DNA of 64,000 nucleotides from Fontibacillus puldeungensis (GCF_042678945.1 NZ_JBHTLM010000003.1:1-64000); one strand, 5' to 3'; counted from the first letter of the stretch, positions 1-9,518 are shown. The notes: generated by a model not told the origin, from the letters alone. Program-made: numbers and translations.

Positions 1-844
1 CACGGCGCAAGCTCCGGGGGGCATGAGCCCCCGGAGCGCTGGCGCCCCTGCTCCCGCAGCGACCAGGGCGCTGCGGGAGCAGGGCTCTGCTGGCAGCGCC
101 ACTTAGGGCGCTGCCGCGCAGCCCCGGGCGACGGGCGTGGCCCCGTCGCCGTATGCGCCGCCCGGCGGGGCCGGCGGCGCTATGCCGCAGCCGCCTGCCG
201 AGCGGCTGCAGGAGATGCCGGAAGCACTGTACGGCTCGCCAGAGGCGGCGCCGGAGCTTCCGGCATTCCCTGAGCTGTCCTTGATCGGACAGCACCATGG
301 CACGTACCTGATCTGTCAAAACGAACAGGGCCTATATTTAATAGATCAGCACGCTGCTCACGAGCGGGTAAATTATGAATATTTTTACGAGAAATTCGGT
401 CACCCGGCCGATGCTTCTCAGGAGCTGCTCATACCGATTACGCTTGAGTTTACGCCTTCGGATAGCGCCAAGCTGCAGGAGCGGCTGCACTGGTTCGAAA
501 GCGTAGGCGTTATTATGGAGCATTTCGGCGGAGGGACCTTCCGGGTCGTCTCTCATCCCTATTGGTTCCCGAATGGGGAGGAAGCGTCTATCATCGAGGA
601 AATGGCAGAGTGGGTACTCAGCGAACGGGCGATTGATTTGTCCAAGCTTCGGGAGAAATCGTCCACTCTAGTCTCCTGTAAAGCTTCCATCAAGGCCAAT
701 CAGAAGCTGACGCCTGAAGAAGCAAATACGTTGATTCAGCGTCTTGCCACGTGCAAGCAGCCTTATACTTGTCCCCATGGCAGACCGATCGTCGTCTCGT
801 TCTCCACGTATGATCTGGAGAAATTGTTTAAGCGGGTCATGTAA
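1..844 (+). CDS. mutL: DNA mismatch repair protein MutL, C-terminal part (5' end outside window, in-frame TAG)
   Basis: This is the 3' part of mutL, the mismatch-repair endonuclease that acts after MutS. The C-terminal domain is clear from about position 260: the endonuclease metal-binding motif DQHAAHERVNYE, then SCKASIKA and CPHGRP near the end, which are typical of MutL proteins with nuclease activity. Upstream lies an Ala/Pro/Gly-rich linker, as usual between the ATPase and C-terminal domains. The frame that encodes the C-terminal domain meets a TAG at 104-106; the next possible start is GTG at 137. Frame 1 is open across this stretch but reads with Trp and Cys, less like a linker. Either the gene is truncated or there is a frameshift or sequence error in the GC-rich hairpins. 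Identity is sure; integrity is not. Confidence 0.85.
11..209. repeat. Cluster of six GC-rich perfect hairpins inside the mutL linker
   Basis: Six inverted repeats lie back to back: 11-20/28-37 (10 bp), 46-61/69-84 (16 bp), 92-100/107-115 (9 bp), 127-135/142-150 (9 bp), 155-162/173-180 (8 bp) and 187-194/202-209 (8 bp), each with a loop of 6 to 10 bases. The stretch is far richer in GC than the rest of the window. The TAG that closes the MutL frame is in the loop of the third hairpin. Some pairing is expected by chance in such GC-rich DNA, but a 16-bp perfect stem is not. Confidence 0.75.
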
Positions 845-865
845 GAGAGAACGGAGGAACACATC

Positions 866-1642
866 ATGTTGATTACAACGGGAGATCACGGAGCTCCCGC
901 AGCCGTACAAAGAGCGACTCAGCTAGCGTCAGTAGCGGGAGTCAAATATGTGCCACGTAGTCGAACCTCTTTGCAAAATATGGCAGAGCGATATGGCGAC
1001 AGCGATATTCTTGTCGTTTTGGAGCAAGGAGCGAGGTTATTTCGTGCCGGTCAGGAGCCGCTCACATTTCATCCGAGCATGGCCTTCGTTAGAGCAAAGC
1101 GCCTGCTTAGAGGCGAAAACGATACTATGCTGGAGGCGGCACGGGCCATGCCGGGCGATATAGTGGTCGACGGTACGGCTGGACTTGGCTCCGATTCAAT
1201 GATGTTTTCGCTCGCCGTGGGTACGGAAGGCCGAGTACTGGCTCTGGAGGACTCACTTCCACTTTGGGCATTGCTCTATGAAGGACTGCAGCATTATGTT
1301 TCTGGCTTGCTAGCTGTTGACGAAGCACTGCGCCGGATCGAACCGAGGCATGTGAATCATTTGGAGGCGCTGCGGGGGATGCCGGATAAAAGCGTAGACG
1401 TCGTGTATTTCGATCCGATGTTTCGCGATCCTATCGTGGAGTCGTCCTCCATTTCGCCACTTCGTCCGTTTGCCAATCGGTCCAGCCTGCATCCTGATGC
1501 TGTGAAGGAGGCTTGCCGGGTCGCCAGAAAAACGGTTGTTCTGAAGGAAAAGAAAGGGAGCCCCGAGTTTGAACGGTTAGGCTTTACCGTGAGCGAGCGC
1601 TCCCATACTAAAATAGCTTACGGAGTGATTTCGCTTGACTAA
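866..1642 (+). CDS. Class I SAM-dependent methyltransferase, RsmJ-like
   Basis: 258 residues, starting at an ATG preceded by GGAGG with 8 bases spacing. The C-terminal two thirds has a Rossmann methyltransferase core: the SAM-binding motif VDGTAGLGSDS and a catalytic-type FDPMF motif, together resembling the RsmJ family that makes m2G in the small-subunit rRNA. The N-terminal 80 residues are less typical. It sits between mutL and miaA and overlaps the miaA start by 8 bases, so the two are probably translated together. A role in RNA modification is inferred from family resemblance and from miaA next to it; the actual substrate is unknown. Confidence 0.75.
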   Translation: MLITTGDHGAPAAVQRATQLASVAGVKYVPRSRTSLQNMAERYGDSDILVVLEQGARLFRAGQEPLTFHPSMAFVRAKRLLRGENDTMLEAARAMPGDIVVDGTAGLGSDSMMFSLAVGTEGRVLALEDSLPLWALLYEGLQHYVSGLLAVDEALRRIEPRHVNHLEALRGMPDKSVDVVYFDPMFRDPIVESSSISPLRPFANRSSLHPDAVKEACRVARKTVVLKEKKGSPEFERLGFTVSERSHTKIAYGVISLD

Positions 1643-2609
1643 GATTGAAAATCCGAAATTGCTCGTCCTCGTCGGTCCGACCGCTGTCGGTAAAACGAAG
1701 CTGAGCATTGAAATGGCCAAGGCGTTCTCCTGCGAAATTATTTCCGGTGATTCTATGCAGGTATATCGGGGGATGGATATCGGCACCGCAAAAATAACCC
1801 CGGAAGAAATGGATGGGGTTCCGCACCATTTAATCGATGTGCTTGATCCGAACGAGCCATTCTCTGTAGCGCAGTTTCAAGAATGGTGCAGGCAGCTCAT
1901 TCCTGAAATTCACAGCCGGGGCCATCTGCCATTTATCGTCGGGGGTACCGGTCTATATATCGAATCCGTCTGCTATGAATTCCAATTTACAGAAAGTGGT
2001 GCTGACGAGGAATTTCGTGCCCAGCAGCAGGCGTTTGTAGATACAAACGGGCCAGAGGCACTTCATGCCAAATTAGCCGAAATTGACCCGAAATCAGCTG
2101 CCAAACTGCATCCGAACGATGTTCGCCGGGTCGTGCGGGCACTGGAAATTTTTCACCTGACCGGAAGGACGTTATCGTCGCAATTGGAGCAGCAAATAAA
2201 GCAATCTCCATACGACTTGTGCTTGATCGGTTTGACAATGGACCGTCAAATGCTTTATAACCGTATTGAACAACGTATTGATGAGATGCTGCAGCTTGGT
2301 CTGGTTGAAGAAGTCGAAGGACTTATTCGTCAAGGCTATACGCGTGACCTTATTTCTATGCAGGGGCTTGGCTACAAGGAAATTGTCGAACACCTGGTGG
2401 ACGGAGTACCGCTTGCGGACGCCGTAGAGAAATTGAAGAGGGATACGCGCCGTTTTGCCAAAAGGCAGCTCTCCTGGTTCCGGCATATGAAGGATATATC
2501 ATGGATCGATGTGGGCGGCGAAGAAAATTTTTCCGGGATTTTGGAAGCAGCCCATGCTATAATAGCAGGAAAGTTTCCCACTGATCTTGAATATAATTCA
2601 AAACACTAA
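1635..2609 (+). CDS. miaA: tRNA dimethylallyltransferase MiaA
   Basis: MiaA transfers a dimethylallyl group to N6 of A37 in tRNAs that read codons starting with U. The 324-residue product has the P-loop GPTAVGKT close to its N-terminus, the SGDSMQVYRGMDIGTAK segment, a GGTGLYIES motif and the expected length. It starts at TTG 1635, with GGAGTG just upstream, inside the end of the preceding methyltransferase gene. hfq follows after 24 bases, the order found in many bacteria. Confidence 0.97.
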   Translation: MTKIENPKLLVLVGPTAVGKTKLSIEMAKAFSCEIISGDSMQVYRGMDIGTAKITPEEMDGVPHHLIDVLDPNEPFSVAQFQEWCRQLIPEIHSRGHLPFIVGGTGLYIESVCYEFQFTESGADEEFRAQQQAFVDTNGPEALHAKLAEIDPKSAAKLHPNDVRRVVRALEIFHLTGRTLSSQLEQQIKQSPYDLCLIGLTMDRQMLYNRIEQRIDEMLQLGLVEEVEGLIRQGYTRDLISMQGLGYKEIVEHLVDGVPLADAVEKLKRDTRRFAKRQLSWFRHMKDISWIDVGGEENFSGILEAAHAIIAGKFPTDLEYNSKH

Positions 2610-2633
2610 TTGATTCCTATTGGGGGTACGGCT

Positions 2634-2873
2634 ATGAACAAGACCATTAATATCCAGGATACATTTCTTAATCAATTGCGTAAGGAGAGCATTCCCGTCA
2701 CCGTCTTTTTGACGAATGGTTTTCAGATCAGAGGGACGATCAAAGCGTTTGACAACTACATCATCGTTATCGATAGCGACGGACGCCAGCAAATGGTGTA
2801 CAAGCACGCGATTTCTACATTCCAGCCGCAGCGGAACATTTCGCTCATGCAGGAACCGCCATCTGAGGATTAA
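2634..2873 (+). CDS. hfq: RNA chaperone Hfq
   Basis: 79 residues, the size of Bacillus-type Hfq. The Sm1 region (DTFLNQLRKESIPVTVFL..GFQIRG) and the Sm2 signature YKHAIST are both present, with the short acidic C-terminus usual in Firmicutes. I chose ATG 2634 over the in-frame upstream codon because the protein then starts MNKTINIQDTFLN as in relatives; GGGGGT lies about 8 bases upstream. Probably co-transcribed with miaA. Confidence 0.97.
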   Translation: MNKTINIQDTFLNQLRKESIPVTVFLTNGFQIRGTIKAFDNYIIVIDSDGRQQMVYKHAISTFQPQRNISLMQEPPSED

Positions 2874-2917
2874 TCCGGTAACTGAAACTTTTTAGAATTC
2901 AATACGTTAAAAGTATA

Positions 2918-2961
2918 GGAAAGAAACGGAGCAACCTGAGCAAGGTTGTTCTTTTCTTTCC
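2918..2961 (+). terminator. Possible hairpin terminator after hfq
   Basis: GGAAAGAA at 2918-2925 pairs with TTCTTTCC at 2954-2961, and CAACC/GGTTG pairs inside. There is no clean T tract after the stem, so termination activity is uncertain. Confidence 0.4.
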
Positions 2962-3075
2962 GGCCATGTTTTTGGCAAGTCTATTCAATTAGACCGATAT
3001 ATGGATAGACCCATGGTCCAAATCACTTTTTAAGCTGTCTTTTAGGAGACTGGTAAGAAGGGAGTCAGAGAAACC

Positions 3076-5688
3076 ATGTCTAGCAATAATTCATCAAGAT
3101 TGCAGAGAAGCAGTAAACCTGAAAAAAAAGGAGACCATCCGAAAAAGCATAAAAAGAAAAAGCTAACAGCAAAACGATTGCTTTGGACTTCGTTTTTTAC
3201 GATTGCTTTGGCGGTTTTTTGCGCGATCGCGGGCTACATGTACATTACGGTCAGCGGTGAAAAGATTCTGCGGGAGAACGAGGATAAGCTGACGGTATAC
3301 GAAACAACCAAAGTGTACGATCGAACCGGCGTTCAAATGGGTGAATTGTCCATTGATAAGAGTGAACCCGTCAAATCCGAGGAAATTCCTAAGCTGCTGA
3401 AGGAGGCTTTTGTCGCGACGGAAGACAGACGTTTCTTTGAGCACAACGGGGTTGATTTATGGTCGATCGGCCGCGCGGCAGCCAAAGATATCGTGGCCCG
3501 CTCTTTAGTCGAAGGCGGCAGTACGATAACGCAACAGTTAGCTAAAAATATTTTCCTGAGCGCGGACAAAACCTTTTTCCGTAAAGCTACGGAAATGTCG
3601 ATCGCCATGGCATTGGAACGTCATAAGACGAAAGATGAAATTTTGACGCTTTATTTAAACCGGATCTTCTTTGGACAAAGAGCTTACGGTATCAAAGCGG
3701 CGTCGCAGCGCTACTTCGGTCAAAGCGATTTGAATAATCTGAAGCTGTGGCAAATGGCCACGTTGGCGGCAATCCCTAAGGGACCGTCCCGGTATAATCC
3801 GATCTCTAACCCGGATTTTTCCAAGGAACGGCGTGGTGTGGTTCTTGATCTGATGTTTGAAGAAGGTTACATTAACGCCCAGCAGCGTGATGAGGCGAAA
3901 GCGGTCGACTATAATTATGATCCTCCAACTAAAAATGAGAGCTACCTGGCCTTCAAGGATTACGTCGTTGATGAAGCCGAGGAGAAATTTGGGTTGACCG
4001 AGGACCAGCTTAACCGCGGCGGCTACAAAATTTACACGACGATGGACGCTCAAGCGCAGAAAGCTCTGGAGAAAGCGTTCGCCAATGACGATTACTTTGA
4101 AAAAAGTAAGGACGACCAGCAGGTGCAGGCATCCATGGTTATCATGAATCATGAAAATGGAGGTCTGGTAGCCTTGCTCGGCGGTCGTGATTATGAACGA
4201 AAGGGCTTTAGCCGTCTGACGAGCCGCAGACAGCCTGGTTCTTCATTTAAGCCGATCGTATCGTATGCACCTGCACTTGAATCCGGGAAGTTTACGCCGG
4301 ACTCGCAAATCAGCAATGAGAAGCAAAGCTTCGGTAACTATTCTCCGCGAAATTTGCACGGCTACTCCAAAACGATCAATCTAACGGAGGCGCTGACGAA
4401 ATCGGAAAATATCCCGGCTGTCTGGTTGCTTAACGAAGTTGGTATTGATACTGGTGTTAGGTATGCCAAAGAGATGGGTATTACGATGGATAAAGATGAC
4501 CGCAATTTAGCGATCGCTCTTGGTGGTTTGACGCATGGTACGAACACGCTGGAGATGGCTGGAGCCTTTAGTGTATTTGCTAATGGGGGGGAATACAATC
4601 CGCCGTATTCCATCAAGTCGATTGTGGATCATGATGGGGTAGAGAGATATAAATACAATCCACCGAAACCAAAACGTGTTCTCAGTGAACAAACTGCTTA
4701 TTATATGACTAAGATGCTGGAAAACGTCGTTAATGACGGGACAGGGAAAAGAGCAAGAATCGACCGTCCGGTAGCCGGTAAAACCGGGACGACGCAGCAC
4801 GGAATTAAGGGGCTTAGAAGCAGCAAAAACCGTGACGTCTGGTTCGTAGGTTACACGCCGGAGTGGACGGGGGCCGTCTGGATGGGCTACGACAAACCGG
4901 ATAAGAACCACCTGCTGAACGGTAGTAGTGGTCAGACGGCAGCGTTGTTCGCCGCAGTTATGAAGGATGCGCTGTCTGGGGTTCCGGTTAAAAACTTCCC
5001 TGTACCTAAAGAACTAAAGAAGGTTGTGCCGCCGGAAACGAAGGCGGACGCCCCAACAGGTCTAAGCGCTTCTTACAATACTGGGACCGGTACGGTTTCG
5101 TTAAGCTGGACTGGGGTCAACCAGAAAGACACGGTTTACCATATTTACCGGCGTGAAGCTTCCGAAAAGAACTTTAACCATTATATGGATTCCGTCAATC
5201 CGGCAGCGGAGGACATTAGCGTTGTGGCAGGTACAGGTTACGTTTATTATGTAACAGCGTACGACCCTGTTAACAATGTTGAAAGTAAGCAATCTAACAC
5301 AGCGCAGGTATTAATTGAGGCTTCCGAGACGCCGCCGGAAGGAACAGAGCCGGGTTCCGGTAACGGAGGGCAAATTGATACCGGCACTCCGGACAATGGC
5401 CAAGGGGGCGGGGGCGACAACACCCAGGGAACACCACCTGAACACAGCAACGGTCATCAAGGTGCAGGAAACGGCAATGGCAATGGTAACGGTAATGGAT
5501 CAGGCGTAAATAATGGGAATGGATCCGGAACCGGCAACAATGGCTGGGTACCTGGCGATTCTGGAGGCAACAATTCCGGTACGGTTAATCCACCAGCTGG
5601 AGATACAGGGAGTCAGACCGATACTGGCGGCCAAAATACAGCACCAACAACCGGTGCGGGCGAAGTTCCGCCGAATACGGGAGGATAA
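3076..5688 (+). CDS. Class A penicillin-binding protein (PBP1A/1B type)
   Basis: Bifunctional peptidoglycan synthase of 870 residues. In order: a basic cytoplasmic tail, one membrane segment at about 35-57, a GT51 glycosyltransferase domain with EDRRFFEH (catalytic Glu about 116) and EGGSTITQQLAKN, then a transpeptidase domain with SSFK (Ser about 389), SEN and KTGTT (Lys about 569). After it comes one fibronectin type III-like module (about 655-745) and a low-complexity tail of more than 100 residues rich in Gly, Asn, Thr and Pro. All catalytic motifs are intact. It starts at ATG 3076 after GAAGGGAG. The long Gly/Asn tail probably spans the cell wall; this is inference. It is alone, ended by a terminator. 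Confidence 0.95.
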   Translation: MSSNNSSRLQRSSKPEKKGDHPKKHKKKKLTAKRLLWTSFFTIALAVFCAIAGYMYITVSGEKILRENEDKLTVYETTKVYDRTGVQMGELSIDKSEPVKSEEIPKLLKEAFVATEDRRFFEHNGVDLWSIGRAAAKDIVARSLVEGGSTITQQLAKNIFLSADKTFFRKATEMSIAMALERHKTKDEILTLYLNRIFFGQRAYGIKAASQRYFGQSDLNNLKLWQMATLAAIPKGPSRYNPISNPDFSKERRGVVLDLMFEEGYINAQQRDEAKAVDYNYDPPTKNESYLAFKDYVVDEAEEKFGLTEDQLNRGGYKIYTTMDAQAQKALEKAFANDDYFEKSKDDQQVQASMVIMNHENGGLVALLGGRDYERKGFSRLTSRRQPGSSFKPIVSYAPALESGKFTPDSQISNEKQSFGNYSPRNLHGYSKTINLTEALTKSENIPAVWLLNEVGIDTGVRYAKEMGITMDKDDRNLAIALGGLTHGTNTLEMAGAFSVFANGGEYNPPYSIKSIVDHDGVERYKYNPPKPKRVLSEQTAYYMTKMLENVVNDGTGKRARIDRPVAGKTGTTQHGIKGLRSSKNRDVWFVGYTPEWTGAVWMGYDKPDKNHLLNGSSGQTAALFAAVMKDALSGVPVKNFPVPKELKKVVPPETKADAPTGLSASYNTGTGTVSLSWTGVNQKDTVYHIYRREASEKNFNHYMDSVNPAAEDISVVAGTGYVYYVTAYDPVNNVESKQSNTAQVLIEASETPPEGTEPGSGNGGQIDTGTPDNGQGGGGDNTQGTPPEHSNGHQGAGNGNGNGNGNGSGVNNGNGSGTGNNGWVPGDSGGNNSGTVNPPAGDTGSQTDTGGQNTAPTTGAGEVPPNTGG

Positions 5689-5715
5689 GCAAACAGCTTG
5701 CTGCTTTTATCATTT

Positions 5716-5762
5716 GAAGGACCTCAAACCATGGTTTCATGGGTAGAGGTTCTTCTTTTTTA
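5716..5762 (+). terminator. Rho-independent terminator after the PBP gene
   Basis: GAAGGACCTC pairs imperfectly with GAGGTTCTTC across a 20-base loop and is followed by a run of T residues. Confidence 0.75.
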
Positions 5763-5856
5763 CAAAAGTTTGGAGCCAACTGCTGAAAATGACTTTTGTG
5801 ACTCTCTTTCAAATATGGTAAGCTGATAGTACATTGTGTTGAAAGGGTAAAGTACT

Positions 5857-6417
5857 ATGAAGCGAAAATTCGGAGACCGCGCGAATTGGCGCCGCATCAC
5901 CCAGCGTCATTTCAAATCCAAGTATGTGGAGAGCGACATTTTTACGGGTTATGTTACGCTGTACAGCATTTTCGCCTTGCGCGATCCCCTGTGGAAAACC
6001 TACGGTGGACACACATTCCGGATCGCTGATAAAGGTTATACCTGGCTGCAATATTACCCCAAAGGGGCTCACTTTGTCGTGACAGCCATGTTTGACGATC
6101 AAGGAAGCATTGTTGAATGGTACATCGATGTTTGTAAAACGCAAGGGGTTACGGACCAAGGGGTTCCTTGGTTTGATGATCTATATCTGGATATCGTCGT
6201 TCTGAAGAACGGGGAGATTTTTCTTCTCGATGAGGACGAGCTGGATGAGGCACTACATAAAGGTTTGATCACCGTCAAAGATTATGATATGGCGACGGAG
6301 ACCGCACAGCATTTGCTTCATGCCATTAATCAACATCATTTTCCTTACTTCCAATTATCTTTAGAGCATTACCGCAACGGGTTTATGACTTCTGAGACAA
6401 AACATCCCGGAGGTTAA
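5857..6417 (+). CDS. DUF402 protein, NtdP/YgaC-like
   Basis: 186 residues. The central segment (WYIDVCK..., FDDLYLDIVVL, DEDELDEA) matches the DUF402 fold of Firmicutes, in which clustered acidic residues bind metal and the best studied members hydrolyse nucleoside tri- and diphosphates. A nucleotide or phosphate hydrolase is therefore likely, but the substrate cannot be read from the sequence. ATG 5857 follows GAAAGGG. The next gene begins 3 bases downstream, so the two form one unit. Confidence 0.8.
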   Translation: MKRKFGDRANWRRITQRHFKSKYVESDIFTGYVTLYSIFALRDPLWKTYGGHTFRIADKGYTWLQYYPKGAHFVVTAMFDDQGSIVEWYIDVCKTQGVTDQGVPWFDDLYLDIVVLKNGEIFLLDEDELDEALHKGLITVKDYDMATETAQHLLHAINQHHFPYFQLSLEHYRNGFMTSETKHPGG

Positions 6418-6420
6418 TCC

Positions 6421-7104
6421 ATGTTCTCTATGAAGAGAAAAGTAAAATATCGGTCATTATTCGGTGTGAGCAATAAGCAGCGAAGAAGAGGCTGGTACAG
6501 GCTGATCCGATGGGGAATTGTAATTTGCGTGCTCGGTGTGCTCTGGGCACTATATGTACTGGCGCGAATCGGGAGTATTGATCAGAACCCGGCAGCGGCA
6601 GCAAATCAAGCACAAGCTGAAGTTGGGATCGTTTTAGGGGCTTCCCTATGGGGGGATGTGCCAAGTCCAGGTTTGGAGGAACGGCTACAGCTTGGCTTGA
6701 AGGATTATCAGGCCGGAAAGTTTGAGATGTTTATTTTGACAGGTGGTCGCGATACCCGCCATTCCACTTACACGGAAGCGGAGGGAATGGCAAATTATCT
6801 GGAGAAACACGGGGTTCCACGCAGTAAAATGCTGCTTGAGAATCAAGCTACCAGCACCTATGAGAATTTAAAGTTTAGCCAGCGAATGATGAAGGAGCGA
6901 GGGTACACTTCGGCGCTAATCATAACGCATACATTTCATGGAAACCGTGCACTGGAAATCGCCGAGGCCCTTCACTATTCATCCCCTAGGCTGTCCTTAA
7001 CGAAATCGCAGGTGCTTAAGCCTATTCCTAATACGTTTCGGGAAATCCTTGCTTATACGAAATGGAAGCTGGATCAGATAGGATTGGCTCTTCGTCAGGA
7101 CTAA
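6421..7104 (+). CDS. YdcF/SanA-like DUF218 membrane protein
   Basis: 227 residues with a basic N-terminus, one membrane segment at about 29-48, and a DUF218 domain outside: GIVLGASLWGD, LTGGRDTRHS, TEAEGMANYL, ENQATSTYEN and ITHTFHGNRA. Members of this family are implicated in envelope integrity or cell-wall synthesis in other bacteria; the reaction is not known. GGAGG lies 7 bases before ATG 6421. Closely follows the DUF402 gene. Confidence 0.8.
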   Translation: MFSMKRKVKYRSLFGVSNKQRRRGWYRLIRWGIVICVLGVLWALYVLARIGSIDQNPAAAANQAQAEVGIVLGASLWGDVPSPGLEERLQLGLKDYQAGKFEMFILTGGRDTRHSTYTEAEGMANYLEKHGVPRSKMLLENQATSTYENLKFSQRMMKERGYTSALIITHTFHGNRALEIAEALHYSSPRLSLTKSQVLKPIPNTFREILAYTKWKLDQIGLALRQD

Positions 7105-7141
7105 CAGCAAAACTTCTAATAACGGACAGGGAGAGAGAATA

Positions 7142-7173
7142 CATTTAGGAGTGTACTCTAAATGCTATTTTTT
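7142..7173 (+). terminator. Terminator between the ydcF-like gene and spoVK
   Basis: CATTTA pairs with TAAATG, and GAGT with ACTC inside it, around a tiny loop; seven T residues follow at 7167-7173. Confidence 0.7.
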
Positions 7174-7203
7174 TAGCCCTAACCTATGAAGAGGTGATTG
7201 CCA

Positions 7204-8172
7204 ATGTCCGGGCGTGTTGTAGCTAGAAGCGGCTCACATGAAGAAAGACCATCTCGGCAAATCAACGTTATCCTGAGAAGCTCTGAGCCTCCGGTTGTAT
7301 CACAGAGCGTTCCTGATAGTGAACCGCAGCCTTCGGTCAAAGCTATGCCGCAGCAAGGTTTGTTTGCTGAGATTCAGAAAGAATTGGATCAGCTTGTTGG
7401 ACTTAATCATATTAAGGAATTGATGTACGAAATATACGCCCTTTTACAAATTACGTCGATGCGCTCCGATGTGGGGTTGTTGTCGGGTTCTCAAGTATAT
7501 CACATGGTATTCAAGGGCAATCCGGGTACTGGCAAAACGACAGTGGCTCGAATTGTTGCGAAGATGTTCCAAAGGATGGGTGTGCTTAGTAAAGGACACC
7601 TTATCGAGGTGGAGCGGGCGGATTTGGTTGGCGAATATATCGGTCATACGGCGCAAAAAACGAGGGATCTCGTCAAGAAGGCACTGGGTGGTATTTTGTT
7701 TATTGACGAAGCTTATAGTTTAGCACGCGGCGGAGATAAGGACTTCGGTAAAGAAGCAATCGATACGCTCGTTAAAGCGATGGAGGATCACAAAAATCAA
7801 TTTATTTTAATTCTCGCTGGCTATTCGGAGGAAATGGACTTTTTCTTGTCCACAAATCCGGGATTACCGTCCCGTTTTCCCATTCAGATGGATTTTCCGG
7901 ATTATTCGATCGATCAATTAATTCAAATTGCGGAAGGCATGGCAAAGGAACGCGACTATATCTTGATGCCGCAGGCGATACTCAAATTAAAGCAGCATTT
8001 GCTGCGTGAGAAATGCGAAAGCGAGCATCTGTTCAGCAATGCTCGGTATGTTCGAAATATGATCGAGCGTTCCGTCAGACATCAGGCGGTGCGTCTACTT
8101 AATCAGTATGGCGGCGGATCTCCGGGTAAACTGGAATTGATGACGATACGAACTGAGGATTTAAAGATATAA
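7204..8172 (+). CDS. spoVK: Stage V sporulation protein K, AAA+ ATPase
   Basis: 322 residues, the length of Bacillus SpoVK, a CbbX-family AAA+ ATPase needed for spore maturation. Walker A is GNPGTGKTT, Walker B ILFIDEAYSLARGG, and the sensor region LILAGYSEEMDFFLSTNPGL is present. The first 50 residues are variable. ATG 7204 has GAGGTG upstream at a good distance; TTG 7198 is possible but too close. A terminator upstream makes it the first gene of its own unit with hflX. Shows that the organism belongs to an endospore-forming lineage. Confidence 0.93.
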   Translation: MSGRVVARSGSHEERPSRQINVILRSSEPPVVSQSVPDSEPQPSVKAMPQQGLFAEIQKELDQLVGLNHIKELMYEIYALLQITSMRSDVGLLSGSQVYHMVFKGNPGTGKTTVARIVAKMFQRMGVLSKGHLIEVERADLVGEYIGHTAQKTRDLVKKALGGILFIDEAYSLARGGDKDFGKEAIDTLVKAMEDHKNQFILILAGYSEEMDFFLSTNPGLPSRFPIQMDFPDYSIDQLIQIAEGMAKERDYILMPQAILKLKQHLLREKCESEHLFSNARYVRNMIERSVRHQAVRLLNQYGGGSPGKLELMTIRTEDLKI

Positions 8173-8207
8173 CAAACTTTCAGGAGCCTATTGAAGGAGC
8201 AGTGGAC

Positions 8208-9518
8208 ATGTCGAGTTCACCCCATGAGACGAACACATCCGTTCCCGACAAAGCGATATTAATTAGCTTGATCACACCCGAAATGAAGCAAAAAGGAATC
8301 GATCCGGCCTATTCGCTGAGTGAACTTGTGCAGCTTGCGGATACGGCCGGGGTGATTGTCGCGGAGAGCGTAGTACAAAACCGAGATAAACCGGATCCAA
8401 GATGGTATATCGGTAAAGGAAAGGTAATGGAGTTAAGGGATAGTATCCTTGAGTTTGGTGCTAACACGGCTATTTTTGATCAGGAACTGTCAGGGGCTCA
8501 GGTACGCAATCTTGAGGAAATCCTAGATGTAAAAATTATTGACCGAACTCAGCTTATTCTGGACATATTCGCGCAGCGGGCCAAAACTCGGGAGGGCATC
8601 ATTCAGGTAGAGCTGGCCCAGCTTACCTATTTGCTCCCGCGTCTAGCGGGGCACGGAAAAAATTTATCCCGCTTAGGTGGTGGCATAGGAACGCGGGGAC
8701 CAGGGGAGACCAAGCTGGAGACTGACAGGCGGCATATCCGGCGGCGGATCGGCGAACTTAAAAGACAGCTGGAGGAGATTACTAGGCATAGAAAGCTGCA
8801 CCGTGCCCGGCGGAAAGAGAACGGTGTAGTTCAGGTCGCTCTGGTAGGCTATACGAATGCCGGCAAATCGACGCTTCTTAGATCACTAACGGCGGCCGAT
8901 GTTTATGTTGAGAATAAGCTGTTTGCGACGTTGGATCCGACAACGCGTATTTTGATGCTCCCTAGCGGCAAAGAGGTAGTACTGACGGATACGGTCGGAT
9001 TTATACAAAATCTGCCGCATGATTTAGTGGCAGCATTTCGCGCTACGTTGGAGGAAGCGAATGAAGCTGACCTTATTTTACATGTCGTGGATGCTTCTTC
9101 TGAGATGCGTCAGGAGCAGATGAACGTTGTTCAGCAAATTTTAGATGAATTAGGGGCTGGAGGTAAGCCTCAAATCATCCTTTTTAACAAAATCGATGTA
9201 TGTACGCCTGAAGGGCTGCAAATGCTGCCAGCGGGTGAAGGATACTTAAAGATCAGCGCCTTTTCTGAAAAGGATTTGGAGGCGATTCGCCAAGCTGTAC
9301 AAAGCAAGCTGTCCGGCGGAGTGCGTTCTTTTCGGATTCCGGCTAAGCGCGGTGATCTGACCCCTGTACTTTATCGCGTTGGGGATGTAGTGGACAAGCA
9401 GATGGATGAGGAAGATATGATTTACGAAGTAAACGTAAACCAGGTCGATTTTGCTAAATATGGCTATCGGCTGGCTCCTTTTGCGATTCAGAAGCGCGAT
9501 GACAGCGGGGAATTTTAA
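8208..9518 (+). CDS. hflX: GTPase HflX
   Basis: 436 residues. The N-terminal glycine-rich HflX domain (WYIGKGKVMELRD, GGGIGTRGPGETKLETDRR) precedes a G domain with G1 GYTNAGKST, G3 DTVGF and G4 NKID. HflX binds 50S ribosomal subunits and splits stalled or hibernating ribosomes in other bacteria. ATG 8208 fits the AAGGAGC site better than GTG 8202. It follows spoVK by 35 bases and precedes the ynbB-like gene, the order seen in Bacillus. Confidence 0.95.
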   Translation: MSSSPHETNTSVPDKAILISLITPEMKQKGIDPAYSLSELVQLADTAGVIVAESVVQNRDKPDPRWYIGKGKVMELRDSILEFGANTAIFDQELSGAQVRNLEEILDVKIIDRTQLILDIFAQRAKTREGIIQVELAQLTYLLPRLAGHGKNLSRLGGGIGTRGPGETKLETDRRHIRRRIGELKRQLEEITRHRKLHRARRKENGVVQVALVGYTNAGKSTLLRSLTAADVYVENKLFATLDPTTRILMLPSGKEVVLTDTVGFIQNLPHDLVAAFRATLEEANEADLILHVVDASSEMRQEQMNVVQQILDELGAGGKPQIILFNKIDVCTPEGLQMLPAGEGYLKISAFSEKDLEAIRQAVQSKLSGGVRSFRIPAKRGDLTPVLYRVGDVVDKQMDEEDMIYEVNVNQVDFAKYGYRLAPFAIQKRDDSGEF

